Positions 8,392-16,798 of a stretch of DNA of 64,000 nucleotides are shown one piece after another; position 1 is the first letter of the stretch, and each line of letters starts with the position of its first letter. Origin of the DNA: Flavihumibacter fluvii (GTDB taxonomy: Bacteria > Bacteroidota > Bacteroidia > Chitinophagales > Chitinophagaceae); NCBI RefSeq assembly GCF_018595675.2, contig NZ_CP092333.1, positions 4,488,001-4,552,000 of the forward strand. Direction: 5' to 3'. A model generated the notes under the pieces. The model made no database searches and was not told the DNA's origin. It saw only the letters and a list, made by a program, of their open reading frames with translations. The translations under genes and the position numbers were made by a program.

Positions 8392-9147
8392 ATGAGTTCG
8401 CTGGAAGCGAAAATTGACCGGCAGAAATTGCCAAGACACATCGCTATCATTATGGATGGCAATGGGCGTTGGGCCCAGGAAAAGGGGCAAGACCGCCTCT
8501 ATGGCCACTTTCATGGAGTTGAAAGCGTTCGGGATATCGTGGAAGGCTGTGCGGAAATGGGCATCGAATACCTGACGCTGTATGCATTCAGTACTGAAAA
8601 CTGGGATCGGCCTTCTAAGGAAGTGAATGGATTAATGGAGCTGCTGGTTGATACCATCCGTAATGAAGTGGAGACCCTGAACAGGAATAATATAAAGTTG
8701 TATGTGATCGGAGACATGAATATGTTGCCTGATTATGCACGGCAGGAATTAAATGAGGCACTGGAAATGACCAGCCATAATTCTGGACTGAACCTCGTTA
8801 TAGCACTTAGCTACAGTAGTCGCTGGGAACTGGTAAATGCCGTGAAAAGTATTGCAAACGATGTAAAGCAAGGCAAAATTGATCCGGCTGCTATTAACCA
8901 GGACACACTGCAACAATACCTATGTACCAGTGAGTTGCCCGATCCTGAACTTATGATCCGCACCAGTGGGGAATACCGGATCAGTAATTTCCTATTATAC
9001 CAGCTAGCCTACGCCGAACTCTATTTTACCAATGTCAGGTGGCCCGATTTCAGAAAGGAAAACCTGTATGAAGCTATATTAGATTACCAGCAACGGGAAA
9101 GACGCTTCGGAAAAACAAGTACCCAGGTGATTGACGCCCCCCTTTAA
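8392..9147 (+). CDS. uppS: Isoprenyl transferase (undecaprenyl diphosphate synthase)
   Basis: Cis-prenyltransferase making the undecaprenyl carrier lipid for peptidoglycan and O-antigen. Hallmarks: HIAIIMDGNGRWAQEKG (catalytic Asp and FPP-binding region) near the N-terminus, YLTLYAFSTENWDRP, and the C-terminal PELMIRTSGEYRISNFLLYQ and PDFRKENL. The frame is open from 8281, but the added residues run through the hairpin at 8328-8349 and are not family-like, so the start is the ATG at 8392, giving 251 residues. A near-match box TACCTTCG lies at 8365-8372. First gene of the uppS-bamA-skp group. Confidence 0.96.
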   Translation: MSSLEAKIDRQKLPRHIAIIMDGNGRWAQEKGQDRLYGHFHGVESVRDIVEGCAEMGIEYLTLYAFSTENWDRPSKEVNGLMELLVDTIRNEVETLNRNNIKLYVIGDMNMLPDYARQELNEALEMTSHNSGLNLVIALSYSSRWELVNAVKSIANDVKQGKIDPAAINQDTLQQYLCTSELPDPELMIRTSGEYRISNFLLYQLAYAELYFTNVRWPDFRKENLYEAILDYQQRERRFGKTSTQVIDAPL

Positions 9148-9200
9148 CAAAGCTTTTCGAACTATCCCCCTTAATTTGCCTACTTTATAAAACGAACTGG

Positions 9201-11927
9201 ATGTACCGAAGATTACCCGTTGTTGCTTTTTTGCTCCTATTGGTCGGAATTTCTGCGCAGGCCCAACAACCTGATACAACTCGTCCTACTGCTATAGATC
9301 CTGAACTTGAGGCTTTGGCTAACCCTAAAACTCCAAAGGAATTTATTATTGCTGGCATTCAGGTAACCGGTACAAAATTCCGCGATGCGTCTTTGTTACT
9401 TTCTATTTCAGGTCTTACTGTTGGCGATAAATTGGTGATTCCGGGTGGCGATAATCTCAGCAAAGCGATTATGAATCTTTGGAAACAAAATCTGTTTAGC
9501 GATGTCGAAATTTACTATAGCAAAATTGAAGGCAATAATATATATCTCGAGATTAATGTGACCGAAAGACCGAGTCTTGCCGGATATACTTTTAAGGGGA
9601 TTAAAAAATCAGAATCAGAAGATCTTGAGAAAAAGACGGGACTCGTTAAGGGCCGTGTGATCACGGAAAACATGAAACGTACGGCAGTTGAAAATATTGA
9701 AAAATATTATGTGGAAAAGGGTTTCAGAGGCGCAAAAGTCATTATTGAAGAAAAAAATGATCCCGCTTTACCCAACTCACAAACACTTGTTTTTAATATC
9801 AGCAAAGGTAACAAAGTAAGGATCAACCAGGTGAGTTTTTATGGCAATGAAGAAGTGGAGGAGCTGAAGCTGAAAGGTAAGATGAAAGGTACCAAAGAAA
9901 CTACACGACTGACTTTATATCCAAGCCTGGATTCCAGCAGCTTCGGTTCCCATAAACAGCAGTCTTTTGATGAATACATTAATGACTGGGGGTTCATGTC
10001 ACCCACAAAAACAGCAAAATATCTTGATCCCTATTTTAGGTTCAAGCTTTTCTCTTCTGCAAAATATAACCAAGCCAAATATGATGAGGATAAATTGAAA
10101 GTCCTTGAGTATTATAACTCACTGGGTTTTCGTGATGCCAACATACTTGCAGACACACAGTATTTTACCAATAAAGGCAACCTGAATATCGACATGAAAA
10201 TGGATGAGGGTCGCCGTTATTATTTTGGAAATATCAGCTGGCGGGGCAACACAAAATATTCAGATTCCATTTTAAATATGCTGCTAGGTATTAAAAAGGG
10301 CGACATCTATAACATCCAAACCCTCAATAAAAAACTTGGTAAGGAAATGACGCCTGAAGGTGGAGATATCAGCGGCTTGTATATGGATGATGGTTATCTT
10401 TTCTTTTCTGTTGAACCGGTTGAAACAGCGGTGTATAATGATACGATCGACTTTGAAATCAGGATGCGTGAAGGTCCTCAGGCCACTATTAAAAATGTAA
10501 ACATTTCCGGTAACGATAAAACAAAGGAATATGTGATCCGGCGGGAATTAAGAACAGTTCCAGGTGAAAAATTCAGCCGGGCCGACCTGATTCGTTCCAA
10601 TCGCGAAATTGCGAACCTGGGTTATTTCAACCAGGAAAAAATTGATATCAATCCCGTTCCCAACCCGGATGACGGAACAGTTGATATCAATTATAAAGTA
10701 GAAGAAAAATCAAATGACCAGCTGGAACTATCTGCTGGCTGGGGTGGTGGAATTGGATTGACGGGTACACTTGGCGTAACCTTTAATAACTTCTCCCTCA
10801 GGAATATCTTCAACAGGGAAACCTGGGATCCATTACCAACAGGTGATGGCCAGAAATTAAGCGTTCGTTTCCAGAGTAATGGCCGGCAATTCAGGTCTTA
10901 CAATTTCTCCTTTACAGAACCATGGCTGGGTGGTAAACGCAGGAATTCATTTACCGTTAGCTTCTACAGTACAAGATATGCGAATGCCTATAATCCATAT
11001 ACCGGTCGTTATGATAAAGCTGCCGGAGATACATCTTTCCTTAAGACCACAGGTATTTCAATTGCATTGGGTAAACAGTTAAGGTGGCCGGATGACTATT
11101 TCACCCTGGTATACTCGTTGAATTTCACGCAATATAAATTGAAGAATTACCCCAATCTCTTCCCTGGGTTAAATAATACCACGGCACATAATGTCAGCTT
11201 GAAACTGGCGCTTAGCAGGTCTTCTGTGGATCAGCCGATATTCCCGCGCAGCGGATCAACCTTTATGGCCAGTGTCCAGGCGACACCACCTTATTCTTTA
11301 ATTGATCCAAGCAGGGTGACTTCGGCAAATCCGTATGAATTACCGGAATTCCATAAATGGCGATTTAATGGAGAATGGTATGTGCCAATTGGCCGGCCAA
11401 TGGGTGCTGACCGAAGCAAACAGTTTGTAATAAAGGCAGCAGCCAAATTCGGATTCATGGGTCGCTATAATTCAGACCTGGAATACTCACCGTTTGAAAG
11501 GTTCCAATTGGGTGATGCGGGCCTTACCAATAACTTCGGTTTACTGGGTTATGATATCATTGCACACAGGGGTTATCCGGTTTATGATAATTCAAACCCT
11601 AACATTAATCCGGATAAATCATCAGCCCAGCAGTTCTTTACCATATTCAACAAGTATACAGTAGAGTTACGTTATCCCTTTTCAACCAACCCGAATAGTA
11701 CAATTTTCGGTCTGGCATTCTTTGAAGCAGCTAACGGATGGTATAATTACGCAGACTATAATCCCTTCCGTTTGAGGCGCAGTGCAGGTTTGGGTATGCG
11801 TTTCTTCCTGCCGATGTTTGGCTTACTCGGATTTGATTATGGTATTGGTTTTGACCGTCTTACCCCAAATGGAAGGATCAGGGATGCGGCTAAATTCACC
11901 TTTATGCTCGGATTTGAACCAGAATAA
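9201..11927 (+). CDS. bamA: Outer membrane protein assembly factor BamA
   Basis: A 908-residue Omp85 protein that inserts beta-barrels into the outer membrane. Signal peptide up to about residue 22 (LLLVGISAQAQ). Five POTRA repeats fit the region of residues 50-500; the last carries VNISGNDKTKEYVIRRELRT. The barrel covers about residues 530-908 and includes the lid-loop-type motif region near YDKAAGDTSF and the conserved FDYGIGFDRL. It ends in FMLGFEPE, so the last residue is Glu rather than the usual aromatic, while Phe lies three positions before. Directly followed by two Skp-type chaperones, its functional partners. Confidence 0.95.
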   Translation: MYRRLPVVAFLLLLVGISAQAQQPDTTRPTAIDPELEALANPKTPKEFIIAGIQVTGTKFRDASLLLSISGLTVGDKLVIPGGDNLSKAIMNLWKQNLFSDVEIYYSKIEGNNIYLEINVTERPSLAGYTFKGIKKSESEDLEKKTGLVKGRVITENMKRTAVENIEKYYVEKGFRGAKVIIEEKNDPALPNSQTLVFNISKGNKVRINQVSFYGNEEVEELKLKGKMKGTKETTRLTLYPSLDSSSFGSHKQQSFDEYINDWGFMSPTKTAKYLDPYFRFKLFSSAKYNQAKYDEDKLKVLEYYNSLGFRDANILADTQYFTNKGNLNIDMKMDEGRRYYFGNISWRGNTKYSDSILNMLLGIKKGDIYNIQTLNKKLGKEMTPEGGDISGLYMDDGYLFFSVEPVETAVYNDTIDFEIRMREGPQATIKNVNISGNDKTKEYVIRRELRTVPGEKFSRADLIRSNREIANLGYFNQEKIDINPVPNPDDGTVDINYKVEEKSNDQLELSAGWGGGIGLTGTLGVTFNNFSLRNIFNRETWDPLPTGDGQKLSVRFQSNGRQFRSYNFSFTEPWLGGKRRNSFTVSFYSTRYANAYNPYTGRYDKAAGDTSFLKTTGISIALGKQLRWPDDYFTLVYSLNFTQYKLKNYPNLFPGLNNTTAHNVSLKLALSRSSVDQPIFPRSGSTFMASVQATPPYSLIDPSRVTSANPYELPEFHKWRFNGEWYVPIGRPMGADRSKQFVIKAAAKFGFMGRYNSDLEYSPFERFQLGDAGLTNNFGLLGYDIIAHRGYPVYDNSNPNINPDKSSAQQFFTIFNKYTVELRYPFSTNPNSTIFGLAFFEAANGWYNYADYNPFRLRRSAGLGMRFFLPMFGLLGFDYGIGFDRLTPNGRIRDAAKFTFMLGFEPE

Positions 11928-11955
11928 ATCATGAATTAATTCAAAATATTCAGTC

Positions 11956-12468
11956 ATGAAAAGATTATTTTTTACTGTTTGTTTTTTTGCGTTAGCTGCA
12001 GTAGCCGTTCAGGCCCAGCGGTATGCCATCGTTGATACTAAATATATCCTCGATAAGATGCCTGAATATAAAGAGGCACAAACCAGGCTTGACCAGTTCA
12101 GTGAACAATGGCAAAAAGAGATTGATACTAAACAGGCCGCCCTGGATAAAATGTATAAAGACTATGAGGCCGAGCAAGTTATGCTTAGTGAAGACCTGCG
12201 TAAGAAAAGGGAAGATGAGATATTTATACGGGAGAAAGAAGTAAGAGACCTCCAGCGGAAACGTTTCGGATTTGAAGGTGATCTTTTTAAAAAGCGCCAG
12301 GAACTCGTGAAACCCGTACAGGATAAGGTTTACACTGCCATCCAAAAAATCGCCGTAGCCAGGATGTACGACTTTATTTTGGATAAAAGTGAAGGAATTA
12401 CCGTTATATTTGCCGACCCCAAGCTCGACAAGAGTGAAGAAGTGCTGAAGGAACTGGGTGTTAAATAA
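11956..12468 (+). CDS. OmpH/Skp family periplasmic chaperone, copy 1
   Basis: A 170-residue Skp-like protein that would hold unfolded outer-membrane proteins for BamA. Signal peptide with FFALAAVAVQAQ, then RYAIVDTKYILDKMPEYKEAQ, the typical OmpH opening. The centre (about residues 50-120) is a charged Lys/Glu-rich coiled coil matching the tentacle helices. The end (YDFILDKSEGITVIFADPKLDKSEEV) is the second part of the body domain. Lies 28 nt after bamA and 68 nt before a paralogue, so probably in the same operon. Confidence 0.92.
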   Translation: MKRLFFTVCFFALAAVAVQAQRYAIVDTKYILDKMPEYKEAQTRLDQFSEQWQKEIDTKQAALDKMYKDYEAEQVMLSEDLRKKREDEIFIREKEVRDLQRKRFGFEGDLFKKRQELVKPVQDKVYTAIQKIAVARMYDFILDKSEGITVIFADPKLDKSEEVLKELGVK

Positions 12469-12536
12469 ACATTAAAGGCTTTTTATAAGACAACTAAAAC
12501 CACAACGAAAACAACTTTTAAGTAACAAACAATCGC

Positions 12537-13043
12537 ATGAAAAAAGTTTTATCAATTCTGATGGTGGCTGTGGCACTAGTAATGGTCAGCAGCACCGTTA
12601 AGGCACAAACCAAAATTGGCTACGTTAGTTTCAATGAGATAGTAGCTTCAATGCCTGAAGCTAAAAAGGCAGACTCTACACTTTCGCAATTCCGCGATGC
12701 ATTGATTGCGAACGCACAGGAAAAGGAAAATGCTTTAAATGAAGGCATCCAGAAATTCAATGCCGATTCAGCTAAGTATACAACTGCAGTTAAAGATGTA
12801 AAGCGCAAGGAACTTCAGACTAAACTGGCAGAATTGCAAGGTGAAGAGCAGCGTATCCAACAGGAGCTGCAGAAAAAGCAGGAAGAGTTGAGTGCGCCTA
12901 TCCAGAAAAAAGCACAGGATGCGGTTGCAGCCGTTGCTAAAGAAGCTGGTTATACTCATGTATTTCCAAAAGAATACCTGATTGTTTCACCTCCCGCTGA
13001 TGATTTATTACCTTTAGTGAAGAAGAAACTTGGTTTAAAATAA
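12537..13043 (+). CDS. OmpH/Skp family periplasmic chaperone, copy 2
   Basis: A 168-residue paralogue of the preceding gene. Signal peptide MKKVLSILMVAVALVMVSS...VKAQ; mature start TKIGYVSFNEIVASMPEAKKAD; coiled-coil centre rich in Gln, Glu and Lys; ending AGYTHVFPKEYLIVSPPADDLLPLVKKKLGLK. The two copies differ clearly in the coiled coil, which suggests an old duplication and perhaps different clients. A strong terminator follows at 13070-13102. Confidence 0.92.
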   Translation: MKKVLSILMVAVALVMVSSTVKAQTKIGYVSFNEIVASMPEAKKADSTLSQFRDALIANAQEKENALNEGIQKFNADSAKYTTAVKDVKRKELQTKLAELQGEEQRIQQELQKKQEELSAPIQKKAQDAVAAVAKEAGYTHVFPKEYLIVSPPADDLLPLVKKKLGLK

Positions 13044-13069
13044 AAATCTTTTCACAGGCTCTGTATGAA

Positions 13070-13102
13070 CGCCGGGATAGCATCCCGGCGTTTGTTATTT
13101 TT
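13070..13102 (+). terminator. Strong Rho-independent terminator after the skp genes
   Basis: Perfect 9-bp stem CGCCGGGAT / ATCCCGGCG (13070-13078 and 13082-13090) with loop AGC, followed by TTTGTTATTTTT. The T-rich tail is shared with the -7 box of murI, so terminator and next promoter are overlaid. Confidence 0.85.
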
Positions 13103-13103
13103 G
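13096..13103 (+). promoter_or_regulatory. -7 promoter box of murI
   Basis: TATTTTTG, an exact TAnnTTTG match, 3 nt before the murI ATG at 13107. Predicts a leaderless transcript. The box lies inside the T-tail of the terminator at 13070-13102. Confidence 0.5.
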
Positions 13104-13106
13104 GGT

Positions 13107-13928
13107 ATGAAATATGCACCCATCGGTGTTTTCGATTCCGGGTATGGCGGACTTACTATCCTCAAGGAAATCGTTAAATACCTTCCTCAATACGATTATG
13201 TTTACCTGGGTGATAATGCCAGGGCGCCATATGGTAACCGGAGCTTTGAAACTGTTTATCGCTATACCCTGCAATGCGTAGAGTGGTTTTTTGCGCAGGG
13301 CTGCCCCTTGGTGGTCTTAGCCTGCAATACTGCTTCAGCCAAGGCCCTGCGAACAATACAGCAAAATGATTTACCACTGATTGCGCCTGACCGGCGGGTT
13401 TTGGGTGTGATAAGACCTACCACTGAAGTTATCGGTAATTACTCGGTTACACGCAGGGTGGGTATTATGGCTACTGCTGGTACGGTCAATTCTGGTTCTT
13501 ACACCATAGAAATCAATAAGTTTTACCCCGATATCCAGGTTTTCCAGGAGGCATGTCCCATGTGGGTTCCGCTGGTAGAAAATAATGAGCACAATGGCCA
13601 GGGGGCAGATTATTTTATACAAAAAAACCTGCAACACCTGCTCGGCCAGGGTGCAGGAATTGACACTATCCTGCTGGCATGCACCCATTACCCATTACTG
13701 GCGAATAAAATCATGCAATACCTGCCGGCAGGTATAAAGCTATTATCGCAAGGTGAGATTGTGGCCCGAAGCCTGGTCCATTATCTTGAAAGGCATCCCG
13801 AAATTGCAAACCGGATATCCTATTCAAAGCTGCGGAAGTTCTGCACTACAGATGATGCCATTGATTTTGAACAAAAAGCCAGTATTTTCTATGGGGAATC
13901 GGTAGCGGCTGAACGGATTGAACTTTGA
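13107..13928 (+). CDS. murI: Glutamate racemase
   Basis: Cytoplasmic enzyme interconverting L- and D-glutamate for peptidoglycan. The opening APIGVFDSGYGGLTILKEI, the first catalytic cysteine in LACNTASAKALR and the second in LLACTHYPLL are all present. The frame is open from 13065, but that segment is the terminator stem; the family begins at the ATG at 13107, giving 273 residues. Ends 164 nt before rpmH. Confidence 0.95.
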   Translation: MKYAPIGVFDSGYGGLTILKEIVKYLPQYDYVYLGDNARAPYGNRSFETVYRYTLQCVEWFFAQGCPLVVLACNTASAKALRTIQQNDLPLIAPDRRVLGVIRPTTEVIGNYSVTRRVGIMATAGTVNSGSYTIEINKFYPDIQVFQEACPMWVPLVENNEHNGQGADYFIQKNLQHLLGQGAGIDTILLACTHYPLLANKIMQYLPAGIKLLSQGEIVARSLVHYLERHPEIANRISYSKLRKFCTTDDAIDFEQKASIFYGESVAAERIEL

Positions 13929-13978
13929 CCCGGATCAAATTTTTCAGTATTTGGAAGCCATTTTTCATTGTATTCCCT

Positions 13979-13986
13979 TACCTTTG
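13979..13986 (+). promoter_or_regulatory. -7 promoter box of rpmH
   Basis: TACCTTTG, exact TAnnTTTG match, 51 nt after the murI stop. Transcription would begin near 13990 and give an rpmH leader of roughly 100 nt. Confidence 0.5.
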
Positions 13987-13995
13987 CCGTCCCTT

Positions 13996-14071
13996 TCACG
14001 ACACAAGCGGGTATGGTGGCCCGATGTGACAGGAATTCAATCGTCTGTTTCTCCACAGGCGACTATTTTTT
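13996..14071 (+). promoter_or_regulatory. Structured rpmH leader, possible attenuator
   Basis: Two hairpins lie between the putative promoter and rpmH. The first (13996-14029) pairs TCAC with GTGA and CGGG with CCCG. The second (TCGTCTG at 14041-14047 with CAGGCGA at 14056-14062) is followed by six T at 14066-14071, an intrinsic-terminator layout 21 nt before the rpmH ATG. It could be the murI terminator, or an attenuator in the L34 leader. Confidence 0.4.
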
Positions 14072-14092
14072 AGGGTCGTTAAATATTGTAAT

Positions 14093-14248
14093 ATGAAAAG
14101 AACATTTCAACCACACCGTCGTCGTCGTAAAACCGTTCACGGTTTCCGCAAGCGTATGCAAACAGCTAATGGCCGCAAAGTTTTGGCCAGCCGTCGTGCA
14201 AAGGGTCGTAAGAAACTGTCGGTTTCTTCTGAAAGCAAGCTTAAATAA
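14093..14248 (+). CDS. rpmH: 50S ribosomal protein L34
   Basis: A 51-residue very basic protein, [20 protein letters not shown] at the start and the L34 signature [18 protein letters not shown]. The four consecutive Arg after the His are typical of Bacteroidota L34. It is part of the large ribosomal subunit. The order rpmH-rnpA-yidD is the near-universal one. A terminator lies downstream at 14285-14323. Confidence 0.97.
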   Translation: MKRTFQPHRRRRKTVHGFRKRMQTANGRKVLASRRAKGRKKLSVSSESKLK

Positions 14249-14284
14249 TTAAACCCGCCTAGTGCGAGGTTAAGAAAGATATAA

Positions 14285-14323
14285 TTAGCTCCGCCCCGGT
14301 TAGCCGGAACGGGGCTAATTTTG
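14285..14323 (+). terminator. Terminator hairpin between rpmH and rnpA
   Basis: Stem built from GCCCCG (14293-14298) and CGGGGC (14310-14315), flanked by TTAGC/GCTAA, and followed by TAATTTTGTTATTAT. The possible TTG start of rnpA at 14321 lies in its T-rich tail. Confidence 0.65.
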
Positions 14324-14749
14324 TTATTATATTCACCAAAATTTTTAACAATCGCCAGGAATACACTTGGGAAATCAGCGCGACTTAAGCACCGAAAGCA
14401 GATCGACGCACTTTTTAAAACAGGGAAAACTATAGTGTCTTTTCCTTATCGCCTGTATTTCAGGGAATCAGCGGCCATGGAATCCCAGTCTCCACAAGTG
14501 TTATTTGGTGTTGGAGTGAGCAAACGATATTTCAAAAAAGCAATAGACAGGAACCGGATAAAACGCCTTACCCGAGAGGTCTACCGCCACAGGCAGCACT
14601 CCCTGAATGCTATAATGGCGGCGAAAAATAACCGGCTCGATCTTTTCATTATTTTCACCGGGAAGGAACTGCCAACACTGCCAGATTGTGAACATGCATT
14701 AGAAACCGGGCTGGACAAGCTCTCGCGTATTGTAAGGCCGAAACCATGA
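14321..14749 (+). CDS. rnpA: Ribonuclease P protein component, non-ATG start
   Basis: Protein subunit of RNase P, which trims tRNA 5' ends. Family features: [21 protein letters not shown], then [28 protein letters not shown], the RNR-type RNA-binding signature (here [14 protein letters not shown]). The conserved N-terminus has no in-frame ATG or GTG before it; the frame is open back to a stop at 14282-14284. The best candidate is TTG at 14321, giving 142 residues; ATT or ATC codons in the same stretch are alternatives. Its stop overlaps the yidD ATG by 4 nt (ATGA), so the two are translationally coupled. Confidence 0.9.
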   Translation: MLLYSPKFLTIARNTLGKSARLKHRKQIDALFKTGKTIVSFPYRLYFRESAAMESQSPQVLFGVGVSKRYFKKAIDRNRIKRLTREVYRHRQHSLNAIMAAKNNRLDLFIIFTGKELPTLPDCEHALETGLDKLSRIVRPKP

Positions 14750-14976
14750 AATTCCTTAAAACCATACTTAGTTTTCCATTTATTGCCCTTATTAAGGTTT
14801 ACCAATGGATGATTTCACCGATCCTCGGACCAAAATGCAGGTTTACGCCTACCTGCTCGCAGTATGGTCTGGAAGCTTTCCGGAAATATGGGCCCATTAA
14901 GGGATTTTGGTTAACGATTCGCCGGGTCAGCAAATGCCACCCATGGGGTGGGAGTGGTTATGACCCCCTGCCCTAA
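14746..14976 (+). CDS. yidD: Membrane protein insertion efficiency factor YidD
   Basis: A 76-residue protein with the family pattern [34 protein letters not shown] and [13 protein letters not shown]. The cysteines in KCRF, TCSQY and KCHPWG are conserved. An amphipathic N-terminal helix associates with the inner membrane, where YidD aids YidC-dependent insertion. The 4-nt overlap with rnpA is typical. YidC itself is not in the window. Confidence 0.96.
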   Translation: MKFLKTILSFPFIALIKVYQWMISPILGPKCRFTPTCSQYGLEAFRKYGPIKGFWLTIRRVSKCHPWGGSGYDPLP

Positions 14977-15012
14977 CGAAGTAACCAGTTTTGACAGTTT
15001 CCCGCTAAAAGC

Positions 15013-15600
15013 CTATTGCTTCAGCAATTTTTCCAGCCGGTTCAAAGTCTCCCGGGCATCCTTATTGCTCACAAATTTATACACCTCAGGGACATTGCCG
15101 TCTTTATCGGGTTGCAGGGAGGCGGGCATGCCTTTGAATGGCCCAACCAGGATGGCATTGTCAGCTGTGCTGATCAGTTTGAGGTCCTGAGGTGCAAGAA
15201 AAAAATTCTTTTTTGCTGCGCTTATATTGGAGCCAACCATTAACTGTTGCAGACTATCCATCCTTTGTTGTAGCTGATCCTGGGTGATTTTCGCTTCCCT
15301 GGATGCAGCATCCCCAAATGACTGGTAACCGCCTATCAGGGTATCGTTTTGCAAGTTCAGGAGCCAGGTGCCAGCCGAAGGAACTGAATATTCTTTTGAG
15401 GCAGCGCCAGATTTAACGACCAGTTTGTCGCCGGTAAGTGTGACTGTTGCTTCATTATGCTGTGTTCCGGCTTCGTAATTAATAGTCTCGCCCGTCACAT
15501 CCAGTTTACCACTCGCCATCACTACAACTTTTTTCGCAGGGGCTGAAGAGCAGGCGGCTAATACAACAAGCGTTGATAATCCAATGAATAATTTATGCAT
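15013..15600 (-). CDS. Putative lipoprotein of unknown function
   Basis: A 195-residue protein with a lipoprotein signal: LSTLVVLAACSS gives a lipobox (LAAC) at about residue 17. The mature protein has a beta-rich first half (KLVVKSGAASKEYSVPSAGT, TWLLNLQNDTLIGGYQ), a central charged segment with a Gln-rich coiled stretch (QDQLQQRMDSLQQLMVG) and a C-terminal SPOR-like segment (DNAILVGPFKG...EVYKFVSNKDARETLNRLEKLL), which resembles a SPOR fold with its typical final helix. I do not recognise a named family. It is preceded by the sod terminator, so it needs its own promoter. Confidence 0.75.
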   Translation of the reverse strand: MHKLFIGLSTLVVLAACSSAPAKKVVVMASGKLDVTGETINYEAGTQHNEATVTLTGDKLVVKSGAASKEYSVPSAGTWLLNLQNDTLIGGYQSFGDAASREAKITQDQLQQRMDSLQQLMVGSNISAAKKNFFLAPQDLKLISTADNAILVGPFKGMPASLQPDKDGNVPEVYKFVSNKDARETLNRLEKLLKQ

Positions 15601-15611
15601 AGTTTGGGTTT

Positions 15612-15643
15612 AAAAAAACGATCCTGCACAAAGCGCAGGATCG
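15612..15643 (-). terminator. Rho-independent terminator of the sod gene
   Basis: On the minus strand CGATCCTGC, loop GCTTTGT, GCAGGATCG, then seven T: a perfect 9-bp stem with a T-run, 23 nt after the sod stop. It separates sod from the lipoprotein gene that starts at 15600. Confidence 0.85.
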
Positions 15644-15666
15644 CAATATTCAAAAAAATTACTGAA

Positions 15667-16275
15667 TTATTTGGATGCAGCACCAAATCGTTCGCTGACC
15701 TTACTCCAGTTTACTACATTCCAGAAAGCAGCCAGGTATTCAGCACGTCTGTTTTGGTATTTTAGGTAATAAGCATGTTCCCAAACGTCTACACCCAGAA
15801 TGGGATGACCTTTTACTTCGGCGACATCCATCAATGGGTTATCCTGATTAGGTGTTGAGCTGATTTCAAGTTTGCCGTCTTTCACCAGCAACCAGGCCCA
15901 GCCACTTCCAAAGCGGGTCATACCAGCATTGGCGAATTTCTCTTTGAAAGCATCGAAGGATCCAAATGCAGCAGTGATCGCTTCAGCTAAAGCGCCGGTA
16001 GGCTGACCACCGGCTTTAGGCGCCAGGCTTTCCCAGAAAAAACTATGATTCCAATGGCCACCACCATTGTTGCGGACTGCCGGTGAAATGCTGCCAGCAA
16101 CTGCAACCAGTTCTTCCAGAGATTTGGATTCATTTGGTGTACCGGCAATTGCTTTATTAAGATTGTCAACATAAGCCTGGTGGTGTTTACCATGATGAAT
16201 TTGCATGGTCAGGGTGTCAATATGCGGCTCCAATGCTTCATGAGCATAAGGGAGTGCGGGGAGAGTAAATGCCAT
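15667..16275 (-). CDS. sodA: Superoxide dismutase (Mn/Fe family)
   Basis: A 202-residue dismutase converting superoxide to oxygen and peroxide. Metal ligands are visible: H27 in [10 protein letters not shown]77 in [12 protein letters not shown]163 and H167 in DVWEHAYY. The GGGHWNHS context and GSGWAWLL favour Mn or cambialistic use over strict Fe; metal choice is inference. A frame starting at 16299 is eight residues longer, but a promoter box lies across it (16297-16304), so [10 protein letters not shown] at 16275 is the start. No signal peptide, so cytoplasmic. Confidence 0.95.
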   Translation of the reverse strand: MAFTLPALPYAHEALEPHIDTLTMQIHHGKHHQAYVDNLNKAIAGTPNESKSLEELVAVAGSISPAVRNNGGGHWNHSFFWESLAPKAGGQPTGALAEAITAAFGSFDAFKEKFANAGMTRFGSGWAWLLVKDGKLEISSTPNQDNPLMDVAEVKGHPILGVDVWEHAYYLKYQNRRAEYLAAFWNVVNWSKVSERFGAASK

Positions 16276-16296
16276 AATAGTAGAATTTATAATATT

Positions 16297-16304
16297 CAAA
16301 TTTA
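16297..16304 (-). promoter_or_regulatory. -7 promoter box of sod
   Basis: Minus strand TAAATTTG, exact TAnnTTTG match, 21 nt before the preferred ATG at 16275. It rules against the longer start at 16299. Confidence 0.6.
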
Positions 16305-16354
16305 CGGCATCTGACCCTATGGGCCTCTAATCAAATCATAAAATTTACCAATGG

Positions 16355-16726
16355 TTATGGCCGGCTGCAATTCCAATCCATCTGGTCTATCGCATCCCAA
16401 TAATTTAACCAGTAATCCAGAACATCGGCCTGCATGAGGTAGCCTTCCGAACGGTTATAGATAGTGTGCACACCATAACGGCTGAAGTCGCCGTAAACTA
16501 TTGATCCACGTGAAGGGGCATAACCACCCCAGATCCTTGCCAGAGTATATCCATTATAAGTTTCAATGACAAAATAGTTACAGCTAAAATCACTATAGGC
16601 AATTATTCCCCTTTCACGGGTAAGCCAGTAAGATTCATCTATTGGTGGTCCTGGACTAATATCCTGCCTGGTGCAGGCAGCCAGAAGCAGGACTATGGGA
16701 AATATACTGCGTAGTATTTTTTTCAT
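16355..16726 (-). CDS. Small putative lipoprotein
   Basis: A 123-residue protein. MKKILRSIFPIVLLLAACTR carries a signal sequence with lipobox LAAC at residue 18. The mature part is rich in Tyr, Trp and Gly (YWLTRERGIIAYSDFSC, GYTLARIWGGYAPSRGSIVYGD, YWLNYWDAID) and contains two further cysteines that could pair. A frame open from 16750 adds eight residues ahead of the signal and is less likely. Family not recognised; probably a small beta-rich envelope protein. Confidence 0.7.
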   Translation of the reverse strand: MKKILRSIFPIVLLLAACTRQDISPGPPIDESYWLTRERGIIAYSDFSCNYFVIETYNGYTLARIWGGYAPSRGSIVYGDFSRYGVHTIYNRSEGYLMQADVLDYWLNYWDAIDQMDWNCSRP

Positions 16727-16798
16727 GGTTCCAACTTTTATTTGAACCATTGACTACAAATATTGGCTAAGGATTAATAATGGCCTGTTAAAACCTGT

